A DNA stretch of 20,701 nucleotides, from positions 1 to 20,701 of the forward strand of contig CAMYMY010000015.1 of the NCBI GenBank assembly GCA_947259625.1, in the 5' to 3' direction. Positions within the stretch are counted from its first letter, which is position 1; every line of letters begins with the position of its first letter. Made by a program: the position numbers and the translations under genes. Below the pieces are notes generated by a model. It had not been told where the DNA came from and did not search any database. It saw nothing but the letters and a program-made list of their open reading frames with translations. Shown in pieces: positions 1 through 6,156 of the stretch. The DNA is from an uncultured Kiloniellales bacterium (GTDB taxonomy: Bacteria > Pseudomonadota > Alphaproteobacteria > Kiloniellales > JAKSDN01).

Positions 1-39
1 CCTGGCTGGTCGAGTTCATTAATAAAACATTCATTCATT

Positions 40-53
40 TGAACAGATGTTCA
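40..53. promoter_or_regulatory. Palindromic candidate operator at the left edge
   Basis: TGAACA-GA-TGTTCA is a perfect inverted repeat with 6-bp arms and a 2-bp spacer. It lies in an AT-rich island (about positions 15-60) in an otherwise GC-rich window. It lies beyond the 3' end of the DUF3501 gene, so it most likely serves a gene to the left of the window that reads leftward. A minus-strand ATG at 19-17 could be that gene's start, but only six codons are visible. The form resembles operators of dimeric regulators such as the TetR family; that assignment is inference. Confidence 0.4.
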
Positions 54-121
54 TATAACACGCTTGGGTGCGAGAGTCCAGGGCCTCCGGCTCGCCGCTC
101 GCGAAACGTCCGGTTGGAGGC

Positions 122-712
122 CTAATCCAGGTCTTCGGCGAGAGCGGCGCGGGTCGCCTCGGGCAGGACCGCCATGTGGCTGTAGCTCGGGTGGCCGAAA
201 CCGAGCACCACCTCGGCGCCCGGGACCTTGAAACCCGCAGCCTGTTCGGCGGTCAGAGGAAAATGGATGAACTGCACCGACGAGGCCTTACCGGAGGCGC
301 TCGTGCGGTCCACGTCCTCCTCCGGCTGGCCGGTGACCGTTTCGCCGCCGAACCGCAGGAAGGCCGTCTCCTCCACGCCGCCCAGCTTGGCCAGCACGGC
401 GTGGCGTCGCGCTGGGTCGTCGATCTCGAACATGACCGTGGCAACCAGCTCCCGGCCCTTCGGGATCAAGGGGTTATAGGCTGCCAGTTCATCGGGGATC
501 TGCTCCTCGCCGCCCTTTTCGATAAACAGCATCTCGTGGACCTGATGCCACATGGTCTCGTAGTTCTCGAAGTAGAAGGTGCAGTCCGGCCCGACCGGTA
601 TGCGCCGGTGCTTCTTGACCTCGACGAGCTTGGTCCGGCGTTCCTTGCGTTCACCGGCATAGCGGTCCATCGGCAGAATGTCGTCGCGGGTGATCTCGTG
701 CTTCATAGCCAT
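122..712 (-). CDS. DUF3501 family protein
   Basis: A 196-residue soluble protein. I recognise it as a DUF3501-type protein from its N-terminal block (ITRDDILPMDRY, then ERRTKLVEVKKHRRIPVGP) and from YETMWHQVHEML. No catalytic function is established that I know of, and no cofactor motif, signal peptide or membrane segment is visible. The start is the ATG at 712, preceded by GGAGG at about 11 bases. A second in-frame ATG lies two codons further in. It is the last gene of the rubrerythrin - CCG-domain protein - DUF3501 unit, 31 bp after the stop of the Fe-S oxidoreductase, so it is almost certainly co-transcribed. Guilt by association suggests a role in the redox or iron-stress function of that unit; this is inference. 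Confidence 0.85.
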   Translation of the reverse strand: MAMKHEITRDDILPMDRYAGERKERRTKLVEVKKHRRIPVGPDCTFYFENYETMWHQVHEMLFIEKGGEEQIPDELAAYNPLIPKGRELVATVMFEIDDPARRHAVLAKLGGVEETAFLRFGGETVTGQPEEDVDRTSASGKASSVQFIHFPLTAEQAAGFKVPGAEVVLGFGHPSYSHMAVLPEATRAALAEDLD

Positions 713-743
713 CAATCCGTCATCCTCCAACCTTCGGGAACCC

Positions 744-2090
744 TCAGAGCGCGAGTCCATAGGCCTGGGCGAAAAGCTCGATCGGGTGTCGCGCACGGTC
801 GATCTCTGGCTTGCCCTGGACCTCGAGGCGATCGATGCCCTGCAGGACGTGCTCGCCCGCCAGCGGGCACTCCGAAGCGAGAAAGGTCTTGCCGGCCTCG
901 GCCGCCTGGCGCGCCACCGGTCGGCCGACCTTGAGCGCCACCTCGAAGTTCTCCTTCAATACGCCCCAGGATCCGCCATGACCCGAACAGCGCTCGATGA
1001 CCGCTATATCGGCCTCGGGGGCGAGGCGCAGCATTTCGGCCGCCTTCTGGCCCATGTTCTGGGCCCGCGCATGACAGGCGATGTGTAGCGCAACCCCGCC
1101 CGGCAAGGGCCCGAGACCCTCGGCCAGGCCCTCCTTCTTGGCGATGGCGACGACGTACTCGCTGATGTCGAAGGTCGCCCGCGACAGCCGATTGATGTCT
1201 TCGTCCTTGGGCAGGATCAACGGCCATTCGAACTTGAGCATGAGCGCGCAAGACGGCACTAGGGCGATAATGTCGTAACCCTTGTCGATCCAGGGCTTCA
1301 TCTCGGCCGCAATCCGCCTGGCGCTCCCGGCCACGTTGGCGAGATCGCCCTGCTCGAGCTGAGGCATGCCGCAGCACGACGGGTAGACGACCTCGGTGTC
1401 GACCCCGTTGCGCGCCAGCACGGCACGCGCGGCCATGCCTATTGCCGGATTGTTGTAGTTGACGAAACAGGTCGCGTAGAGCACGGCCTTGCGTCCGTAG
1501 GCCGGAGCTGCCGCGTTGACCTCGACGGCCTCGGTTCTGTCCCGCAGGGTGAAGGTCTTGCCGTGGAATTTCGGCAGGGCCGCTTCGCGATGAATATCGG
1601 CGGCCTTCTCCAGGACCGGCCGGGTGACCCGGTTCGAGGTCCCGCTGGCCCAATTCACGACGCCGGGCGCCAGACGAGCCAGCCGGCCGTTGCGGTCGGT
1701 CTTGGTGAATTGCCGGTGTACGGCGCTGGTCTCGCCCCGGGCGTGCTCCGCGGCACGATAGCGCAGCATCAAGTGCGGAAAGTCGAGATCGAACTCGTGC
1801 GGCGGCACATAGGGGCACTTGGTCATGAAGCACAGGTCGCAGAGCGTGCAGGCGTCCACGACGGGCTTGAAGTCCGAAGAGGCGACGGAATCGAGTTCGC
1901 CAGTGTCCGACTCGTCGATCAGGTCGAACAGCCGGGGAAAGGAGTCGCACAGGTTGAAGCAGCGGCGGCACCCGTGGCAGATATCGAAAACCCGGCGCAG
2001 TTCCTCGTCGATCTTCGCTGCATTTATGAAATCAGGATCGGTCCAGCCGATCGGATGCCGCGTTGGGGCATCCAGGCTGCCTTCGCGCAT
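744..2090 (-). CDS. CCG-domain Fe-S oxidoreductase (GlpC/HdrD-like)
   Basis: A 448-residue protein related to GlpC and heterodisulfide reductase subunit D. Two ferredoxin-type 4Fe-4S motifs are near the N terminus: C38-x2-C41-x2-C44-x3-C48, and C81-x2-C84-x2-C87-x4-C92-P. Two cysteine-rich CCG-type domains follow. The first carries an intact CCG (PSCCGMPQ). The second is altered: it has ACHARAQ and later CSGHGG, so the paired cysteine of the usual CCG is absent. No membrane segment is seen, so it is probably cytoplasmic or peripherally bound. The ATG at 2090 is preceded by GAGGAAAAGG. It lies between a rubrerythrin without rubredoxin domain and DUF3501, so an electron-transfer role for the rubrerythrin is plausible but not shown. 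It is not assigned as true GlpC because no glpA or glpB is adjacent. Confidence 0.85.
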   Translation of the reverse strand: MREGSLDAPTRHPIGWTDPDFINAAKIDEELRRVFDICHGCRRCFNLCDSFPRLFDLIDESDTGELDSVASSDFKPVVDACTLCDLCFMTKCPYVPPHEFDLDFPHLMLRYRAAEHARGETSAVHRQFTKTDRNGRLARLAPGVVNWASGTSNRVTRPVLEKAADIHREAALPKFHGKTFTLRDRTEAVEVNAAAPAYGRKAVLYATCFVNYNNPAIGMAARAVLARNGVDTEVVYPSCCGMPQLEQGDLANVAGSARRIAAEMKPWIDKGYDIIALVPSCALMLKFEWPLILPKDEDINRLSRATFDISEYVVAIAKKEGLAEGLGPLPGGVALHIACHARAQNMGQKAAEMLRLAPEADIAVIERCSGHGGSWGVLKENFEVALKVGRPVARQAAEAGKTFLASECPLAGEHVLQGIDRLEVQGKPEIDRARHPIELFAQAYGLAL

Positions 2091-2138
2091 GGCCTTTTCC
2101 TCTGGTCTCTGTGAAAGCGACCAACAAACCGGGCGCGT

Positions 2139-2169
2139 GGCCAGGGCGAAACAACGCTGCGCCCTGGCC
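2139..2169 (-). other. Intergenic RNA hairpin between rubrerythrin and the CCG protein
   Basis: GGCCAGGGCG and CGCCCTGGCC form a perfect 10-bp stem with an 11-base loop. It sits in the 129-bp gap between rubrerythrin and the Fe-S oxidoreductase. No T-tract follows on the minus strand, so it does not look like a standard intrinsic terminator. A processing or mRNA-stabilising hairpin is more likely. Confidence 0.5.
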
Positions 2170-2190
2170 TGGCCCGCATTTTCAGATCGA

Positions 2191-2209
2191 CCGAGCCTCG
2201 AGAGCTCGG
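2191..2209 (-). other. Hairpin just after the rubrerythrin stop codon
   Basis: CCGAGC and GCTCGG form a 6-bp stem with a 7-base loop, starting about 10 bases past the rubrerythrin stop. There is no T-tract. Together with the stronger hairpin at 2139-2169 it may protect the 3' end of a processed rubrerythrin message. Confidence 0.35.
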
Positions 2210-2219
2210 CCTGACCCGG

Positions 2220-2642
2220 TCAGTCGTTCATGGTCTCCAGGGCCTTCTGGAAGCGGCCGGCGTGGCTCTTCTCGGCCTTGGCCAAGGTCTCGAACCAGTC
2301 GGCGATCTCGTCGAAGCCCTCCTCGCGGGCGCTGCGCGCCATGCCAGGGTACATATCGGTGTACTCGTGCGTCTCACCGGCAATCGACGCCTTCAAGTTG
2401 GCGTCGGTCGCGCCGATCGGCTCACCGGTCGCCGGATCGCCGACCTCTTCGAGGTACTGCAGGTGGCCGTGGGCATGACCGGTCTCGCCCTCGGCAGTGG
2501 AGCGGAACACGGCGGCGATGTCGTTGTAGCCCTCGACGTCCGCCTTTTGGGCGAAATACAGGTAACGCCGGTTGGCTTGGCTCTCGCCAGAAAATGCGTC
2601 CTTCAAGTTCTGCTCGGTCTTGCTCCCCTTTAACGCGGGCAT
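2220..2642 (-). CDS. Rubrerythrin (erythrin-like, no rubredoxin domain)
   Basis: A 140-residue ferritin-like diiron protein. Family members reduce hydrogen peroxide in the cytoplasm at a diiron site. Likely metal ligands are visible in order: E20 (SGESQAN), E53-x2-H56, E90 or E93 (AGETHEY) and E124-x2-H127. The C-terminal CxxC-containing rubredoxin domain of classical rubrerythrin is missing, and the protein ends soon after the last helix. Electrons must therefore come from a separate partner; the Fe-S oxidoreductase encoded next is an obvious candidate. The ATG at 2642 follows AGGGAGAAAG. The gene is the first of its unit and has a strong -35 with an Irr-box-like palindrome upstream, so iron-responsive control by the neighbouring Irr is likely. 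Confidence 0.9.
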   Translation of the reverse strand: MPALKGSKTEQNLKDAFSGESQANRRYLYFAQKADVEGYNDIAAVFRSTAEGETGHAHGHLQYLEEVGDPATGEPIGATDANLKASIAGETHEYTDMYPGMARSAREEGFDEIADWFETLAKAEKSHAGRFQKALETMND

Positions 2643-2732
2643 CGCTCTTTCTCCCTAATGTCTTTGAGGCTCGTTTGCGAAAGATGGCAGCAATCCTGCC
2701 GCGGGACGGCGGTTCCGTCCCCTAGATGATGA

Positions 2733-2761
2733 TAAATAGCCCAAGCCACGACCGCTGTCAA
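2733..2761 (-). promoter_or_regulatory. Sigma70-type promoter of the rubrerythrin operon
   Basis: On the minus strand, TTGACA (2761-2756) is followed after exactly 17 bases by TATTTA (2738-2733). The -35 is a perfect consensus match; the -10 is weak (3 of 6). Transcription would start near 2726, leaving a leader of about 80 bases before the rubrerythrin ATG. Confidence 0.6.
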
Positions 2762-2765
2762 TAGC

Positions 2766-2780
2766 CTAGAACGATTCTAG
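2766..2780. promoter_or_regulatory. Irr box / iron control element
   Basis: CTAGAA-CGA-TTCTAG is a perfect inverted repeat with a 3-bp spacer. It matches the TAGAA-N3-TTCTA core of the iron control element bound by Irr in alphaproteobacteria. It lies 29 bp past the irr stop codon and 4 bp upstream of the TTGACA of the rubrerythrin promoter, centred near -47. That position would allow either activation or interference with RNA polymerase. The presence of an Irr gene immediately upstream strengthens the assignment. Confidence 0.75.
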
Positions 2781-2809
2781 AAAATAATATACTGCCCTGA
2801 GTTTACGGG

Positions 2810-3232
2810 TTATGGCTGATCTGTTTTGACACGGATAACCACGTCGACGCGGGTCACTCTGGTGCCCGCGGGCGGCGCAGGCAGGTCGCCGACTTGGAGG
2901 TGTTCGCCCGGAATGTCTTCGAGCCCGCACGTGTCTTCGCGATAGAAGTGGTGGTGCTCATCAACATTGGTGTCGAAGTAGGAGCGGCCCGGCTCGACCA
3001 CGACCTCGCGCAGCAGGCCAGCGGCCGTGAACTGGTGCAGGGCATTGTACACCGTGGCCAGTGAAATGCGCACGTTGGCGGCGCTCGCCTCGCCATGCAG
3101 ATGCTCGGCGGTAAGGTGCCGGTTTCCCTTTTCGAACAACAGCTTGGCCAGCGCCAGACGCTGGCGCGTCGGGCGCAGACCGGCGCTCTTCAGACGTTCG
3201 ATGATCGAGCTGTAGGGACGGTTGCTTGCCAT
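2810..3232 (-). CDS. irr: Iron response regulator Irr (Fur family)
   Basis: A 140-residue Fur-family DNA-binding protein. The winged-helix region spans roughly residues 1-80 (LRPTRQRLALAKLLF; ISLATVYNALHQF). The dimerisation part contains the HHH motif at residues 93-95 (FDTNVDEHHHFY), characteristic of Irr and implicated in haem/metal sensing. The GCP-type N-terminal haem regulatory motif of the Bradyrhizobium protein is absent, as are the CxxC zinc motifs of many Fur and PerR proteins. The ATG at 3232 is chosen because homologs begin at this point and the frame further up offers only a TTG. There is no Shine-Dalgarno sequence; a TATATT box ends 6 bases before the ATG. The gene is divergent from fabA and directly upstream of the rubrerythrin unit, whose promoter carries an Irr box. 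PerR/Fur is the alternative, less likely. Confidence 0.9.
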   Translation of the reverse strand: MASNRPYSSIIERLKSAGLRPTRQRLALAKLLFEKGNRHLTAEHLHGEASAANVRISLATVYNALHQFTAAGLLREVVVEPGRSYFDTNVDEHHHFYREDTCGLEDIPGEHLQVGDLPAPPAGTRVTRVDVVIRVKTDQP

Positions 3233-3238
3233 GATGCT

Positions 3239-3244
3239 AATATA
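3239..3244 (-). promoter_or_regulatory. -10 box for a probably leaderless irr mRNA
   Basis: TATATT on the minus strand matches the -10 consensus at 5 of 6 bases. Six bases separate it from the irr ATG, so the A of the ATG (3232) falls at the expected +1. No good -35 is seen at 16-18 bases upstream. The lack of any purine-rich ribosome binding site before the ATG agrees with leaderless translation. Confidence 0.4.
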
Positions 3245-3373
3245 GTCAATTACGGTGCGGATAGAAGGGTTAAAACAGCCTCTTGCGGATTTTCTTGGAA
3301 CTTGTTTAAAGCACAAAGAGGGAGATCAGTCCACCATGTGCGTTTCGTGTTTCTTCCTCGACTTCGCCGTTGC

Positions 3374-3401
3374 TTGCACAGCCAGCACCTGATGCTATAG
3401 T
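3374..3401 (+). promoter_or_regulatory. Candidate sigma70 promoter for fabA-fabB-fabI
   Basis: TTGCAC (3374-3379), a 16-base spacer and TATAGT (3396-3401, 5 of 6 consensus bases). Initiation near 3408 would give a leader of about 70 bases to the GTG start of fabA. It lies in the 247-bp divergent region shared with irr. Confidence 0.5.
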
Positions 3402-3479
3402 CCGGTCAGGGACGGTGCCGGACGGATGTCCTGCGCTGCGGTATGCTGTGACTCCACATGGGCGGTGAAGCGGGGATCC

Positions 3480-3998
3480 GTGACAATACGAAAAGGCAGC
3501 TTTAGCTACGAGGACCTGTTGCAGTGCGCCCATGGCGAGCTCTTTGGTCCGGGCAATGCCCAGTTGCCGCTGCCCCCCATGCTAATGGTCGATCGCATCA
3601 CCAGGGTCAGCGCCGAGGGTGGCGAGCACGGCAAGGGCGAAATCGTTGCCGAGCTCGACATCAAGCCCGATCTCTGGTTCTTCGAAGGCCACTTCGAGAA
3701 CGATCCGGTGATGCCGGGTTGTCTGGGCCTAGACGCCCTGTGGCAACTGCTCGGCTTCTTCCTGGGTTGGCTTGGGGCGTCTGGACGGGGCCGCGCCTTG
3801 GGGGTCGGCGAGGTCAAGCTGATGGGCCAGATTTTTCCGACGGCCAAGAAGGCGATCTACCAAGTCAACCTGAAACGCGTGATCATGCGCAAACTCGTGC
3901 TCGGCATCGCCGACGGTATCATAAGGGTGGACGGGGAGACCGTTTACCAGGCGAAGGACTTGAAGGTCGGCCTGTTCACCCCGCCGGAAGCGGCTTAG
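3480..3998 (+). CDS. fabA: 3-hydroxydecanoyl-ACP dehydratase/isomerase FabA
   Basis: Dehydrates beta-hydroxyacyl-ACP and isomerises trans-2-decenoyl-ACP to cis-3-decenoyl-ACP, the branch point to unsaturated fatty acids. Cytoplasmic hot-dog-fold dimer. The hallmarks are [22 protein letters not shown] and [19 protein letters not shown]. The catalytic pair is H71 and D85 (H70/D84 in E. coli). With the GTG at 3480 the protein is 172 residues, the length of E. coli FabA. An in-frame ATG at 3426 would add 18 residues that do not look like the family. It is followed by fabB after 10 bp. The isomerase-type enzyme rather than FabZ is supported by the N-terminal block and the FabB partner. Confidence 0.95.
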   Translation: MTIRKGSFSYEDLLQCAHGELFGPGNAQLPLPPMLMVDRITRVSAEGGEHGKGEIVAELDIKPDLWFFEGHFENDPVMPGCLGLDALWQLLGFFLGWLGASGRGRALGVGEVKLMGQIFPTAKKAIYQVNLKRVIMRKLVLGIADGIIRVDGETVYQAKDLKVGLFTPPEAA

Positions 3999-4008
3999 GG
4001 AACCGCCC

Positions 4009-5229
4009 ATGCGACGCGTCGTCGTCACCGGTTTCGGCATCGTGTCGAGCATCGGCAACAACAAGCACGAAGTGCTGGACTCGCTGAAGGCCGGCCGATC
4101 AGGAATCGAGCGTTCGGAGGAGTACGCCGAACTCGGCTTCCGCAGCCATGTCCACGGGTCGATAAAACTCGACATAGAGTCTGTCTTGGACCGCAAATTG
4201 CGTCGCTTCATGGGTGACGGCGCAGCCTTCAACTACATCGCCATGAAAGAGGCGATCGGCGACGCGGGCCTGGAGAGCTCCGAGGTCTCGAACGAGCGGA
4301 CCGGCCTCATCATGGGATCGGGCGGCAACTCGACCAAGGACTTGTCCCACGCCTTCGCGACGGCGCGGGAAAAGGGGCCGCGCAGAGTCGGCCCCTTCAT
4401 GGTGCCGCGCGTCATGTCGAACACCAACTCGGCGACGCTCGCGGTCCCCTTCAGGATCAAGGGGGTCAACTATTCGATCACCTCGGCCTGCGCCACCAGC
4501 ACCCATTGTATCGGCAACGGCATGGAGCTGATTCAGCTGGGCAAGCAGGACATCGTTTTTGCCGGCGGTGGCGAGGAGTTGTATTGGACCGCTTCGGTCC
4601 TTTTCGACGCAATGCCGGCGCTGTCTTCAGGCTACAACGATTCACCGACCCGGGCCTCGCGCGCATTCGACGTCGGGCGCGACGGCTTCGTCATTTCGGG
4701 CGGTGGCGGCGTGGTCGTGCTCGAGGAACTGGACCACGCGCTGGCGCGCGGCGCCAAGATCCATGCCGAGCTGGTCGGCTACGGCGCCACGTCCGACGGC
4801 TACGATATGGTCCAGCCGTCGGGTGAAGGGGCCGTGCGCTGCATGAAGATGGCCATCCAGTCGCTCGGCAATACGCCGGTCGACTACATCAACACCCACG
4901 GCACCTCGACCCCGATCGGCGACACCGTCGAACTCAAGGCGATCAAGGAGGTCTTCGGGGCGAACCTGCCAAAGATCAACTCGACCAAGTCCCTGACCGG
5001 CCACGCCCTGGGCGCCGCAGGCGTCAACGAGGCGATCTATTCCCTGCTCATGATGGAGCACAAGTTCATCGCCGCCTCGGCCAACATCGACGAGCTGGAC
5101 CCGGAGGGCGAAGGCATGCCGATCGTGCGTGAGCGCGAGGACGAGGTCGAACTCAACTGTGTCGTCTCCAACAGCTTCGGCTTCGGCGGCACAAACGCTT
5201 CGCTGGCGCTCAAGCGCTACGAGCCGTGA
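4009..5229 (+). CDS. fabB: 3-oxoacyl-ACP synthase I FabB
   Basis: Condensing enzyme (406 residues) that elongates acyl-ACPs and is needed for the unsaturated branch after FabA. Thiolase fold. The active-site triad is visible: C161 in TSACATST, H297 in [11 protein letters not shown] and H332 in KSLTGHALG, with the conserved K327. The C terminus is the family-typical [12 protein letters not shown]. The ATG at 4009 follows AGGGAACC. The gene is tightly linked to fabA, and the pairing with fabA distinguishes it from FabF. The next annotated enzyme, fabI, begins 120 bp downstream, with a small open frame between them. Confidence 0.95.
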   Translation: MRRVVVTGFGIVSSIGNNKHEVLDSLKAGRSGIERSEEYAELGFRSHVHGSIKLDIESVLDRKLRRFMGDGAAFNYIAMKEAIGDAGLESSEVSNERTGLIMGSGGNSTKDLSHAFATAREKGPRRVGPFMVPRVMSNTNSATLAVPFRIKGVNYSITSACATSTHCIGNGMELIQLGKQDIVFAGGGEELYWTASVLFDAMPALSSGYNDSPTRASRAFDVGRDGFVISGGGGVVVLEELDHALARGAKIHAELVGYGATSDGYDMVQPSGEGAVRCMKMAIQSLGNTPVDYINTHGTSTPIGDTVELKAIKEVFGANLPKINSTKSLTGHALGAAGVNEAIYSLLMMEHKFIAASANIDELDPEGEGMPIVREREDEVELNCVVSNSFGFGGTNASLALKRYEP

Positions 5230-5245
5230 CCCGGAAGGAGCCAGT

Positions 5246-5353
5246 GTGGCACACACCGGCCGTGGGTTCCCGGCGCATTTGGCCGTCGACCCGGCCGCCT
5301 GGAACGTGCCACGAGCCCTGGCACAAGAGATCAAGGATGGAACGCTGACGTGA
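5246..5353 (+). CDS. Putative 35-residue small protein between fabB and fabI
   Basis: An open frame of 35 codons beginning with GTG at 5246. AAGGAG lies 5 bases upstream, one of the better ribosome binding sites in the window. The stop TGA (5351-5353) overlaps the fabI start GTG (5350-5352) as GTGA, the classic arrangement for translational coupling. The peptide begins (M)AHTGRGFPAHL and ends EIKDGTLT. It contains proline, tryptophan and charged residues, with no hydrophobic segment. I do not recognise it. It may be a real small protein, a coupling device that sets fabI translation, or a chance frame. It fills almost all of the 120-bp gap. Confidence 0.4.
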   Translation: MAHTGRGFPAHLAVDPAAWNVPRALAQEIKDGTLT

Positions 5354-6156
5354 GCGCCAATTCGGCATTTATGGCGGGCAAACGCGGCCTCGTCATGGGA
5401 GTTGCGAACGACCACTCGATCGCCTGGGGTATCGCGACCGCGCTCCGCGCCGAGGGGGCCGAGCTGGCGTTCACCTACCAGGGCGAGGCCTTCGGGAAGC
5501 GTGTCCGGCCCCTGGCCGGCTCGCTCGGATCGAACCTGGTCCTGCCCTGCGACGTCGAGGACGACGGCACGATCGACCGGGTCTTCGAGGAGATCGACAA
5601 GGCCTGGGGCAAGCTGGACTTCTTGGTGCATGCCATCGCCTACTCGGACAAGGAGGAGCTGAAGGGCCGCTATCTGAGTACGACCCGTAGCAACTTCGCC
5701 CGTACGCTGGCGATCTCCTGCTATTCGTTCACGGCACTGGCCCGCCGCGCCCAGCCGCTGATGGCCGAGGGCGGCAGCCTGGTCACCCTGTCGTATCTGG
5801 GCGCCCAGCGGGTGACGCCGAACTACAATGTCATGGGCGTGGCCAAGGCGGCGCTCGAGGCCAGCGTGCGCTACCTGGCGGCCGACCTGGGCGCCCAGGG
5901 CGTCAGGGTCAATGCGATCTCGGCCGGCCCCATGCGCACTCTCGCCGGTTCGGCGATCGCCGACGCCCGCTTCGTGTACCGCTGGAACCAGGACCACGCG
6001 CCGCTGAGGCGCAACGTGCTGCTGACCGAGGTCGGCGCGGCCGGGCTCTATCTGCTGTCGGACCTGTCGCTCGGCGTAACGGGCGAGGTGCATCACGTCG
6101 ATGCCGGCTACAACGTGATCGGCATCCCGTCACCGGCCCGCCTGGCGGACGGCTGA
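5350..6156 (+). CDS. fabI: Enoyl-ACP reductase [NADH] FabI
   Basis: Reduces trans-2-enoyl-ACP in the last step of each elongation cycle; target of triclosan-type inhibitors. Short-chain dehydrogenase fold, 268 residues from the GTG at 5350. Residues 8-28 (MAGKRGLVMGVANDHSIAWGI) form the cofactor-binding start. The catalytic residues are Y149, Y159 and K166 in SYLG and NYNVMGVAKAALE, offset by 3 from E. coli. The substrate-loop region RVNAISAGPMRTLA follows. The ATG at 5371 is a possible alternative start. The gene is likely co-transcribed with fabA and fabB. Its last 27 bp overlap the 3' end of the convergent phosphodiesterase gene. Confidence 0.95.
   Translation: MSANSAFMAGKRGLVMGVANDHSIAWGIATALRAEGAELAFTYQGEAFGKRVRPLAGSLGSNLVLPCDVEDDGTIDRVFEEIDKAWGKLDFLVHAIAYSDKEELKGRYLSTTRSNFARTLAISCYSFTALARRAQPLMAEGGSLVTLSYLGAQRVTPNYNVMGVAKAALEASVRYLAADLGAQGVRVNAISAGPMRTLAGSAIADARFVYRWNQDHAPLRRNVLLTEVGAAGLYLLSDLSLGVTGEVHHVDAGYNVIGIPSPARLADG

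Noticed and set aside
54..59. TATAAC as a -10 box for a rightward transcript
   Set aside because: It would run antisense into the 3' end of the DUF3501 gene and has no convincing -35 at 16-18 bases.
712..1971. 419-codon minus-strand frame overlapping the CCG-domain gene
   Set aside because: Out-of-frame shadow of the Fe-S oxidoreductase, Arg/Gly/Pro-rich, no conserved motif. The real frame has ordered cysteine motifs.
3426..3479. Upstream ATG extension of fabA by 18 residues
   Set aside because: The extension is Cys/Ala-rich and unlike the family. The GTG at 3480 gives exactly the 172-residue length of E. coli FabA.
4642..6096. 484-codon minus-strand frame across fabB and fabI
   Set aside because: Antisense to two enzymes with intact catalytic residues; composition of an antisense shadow.
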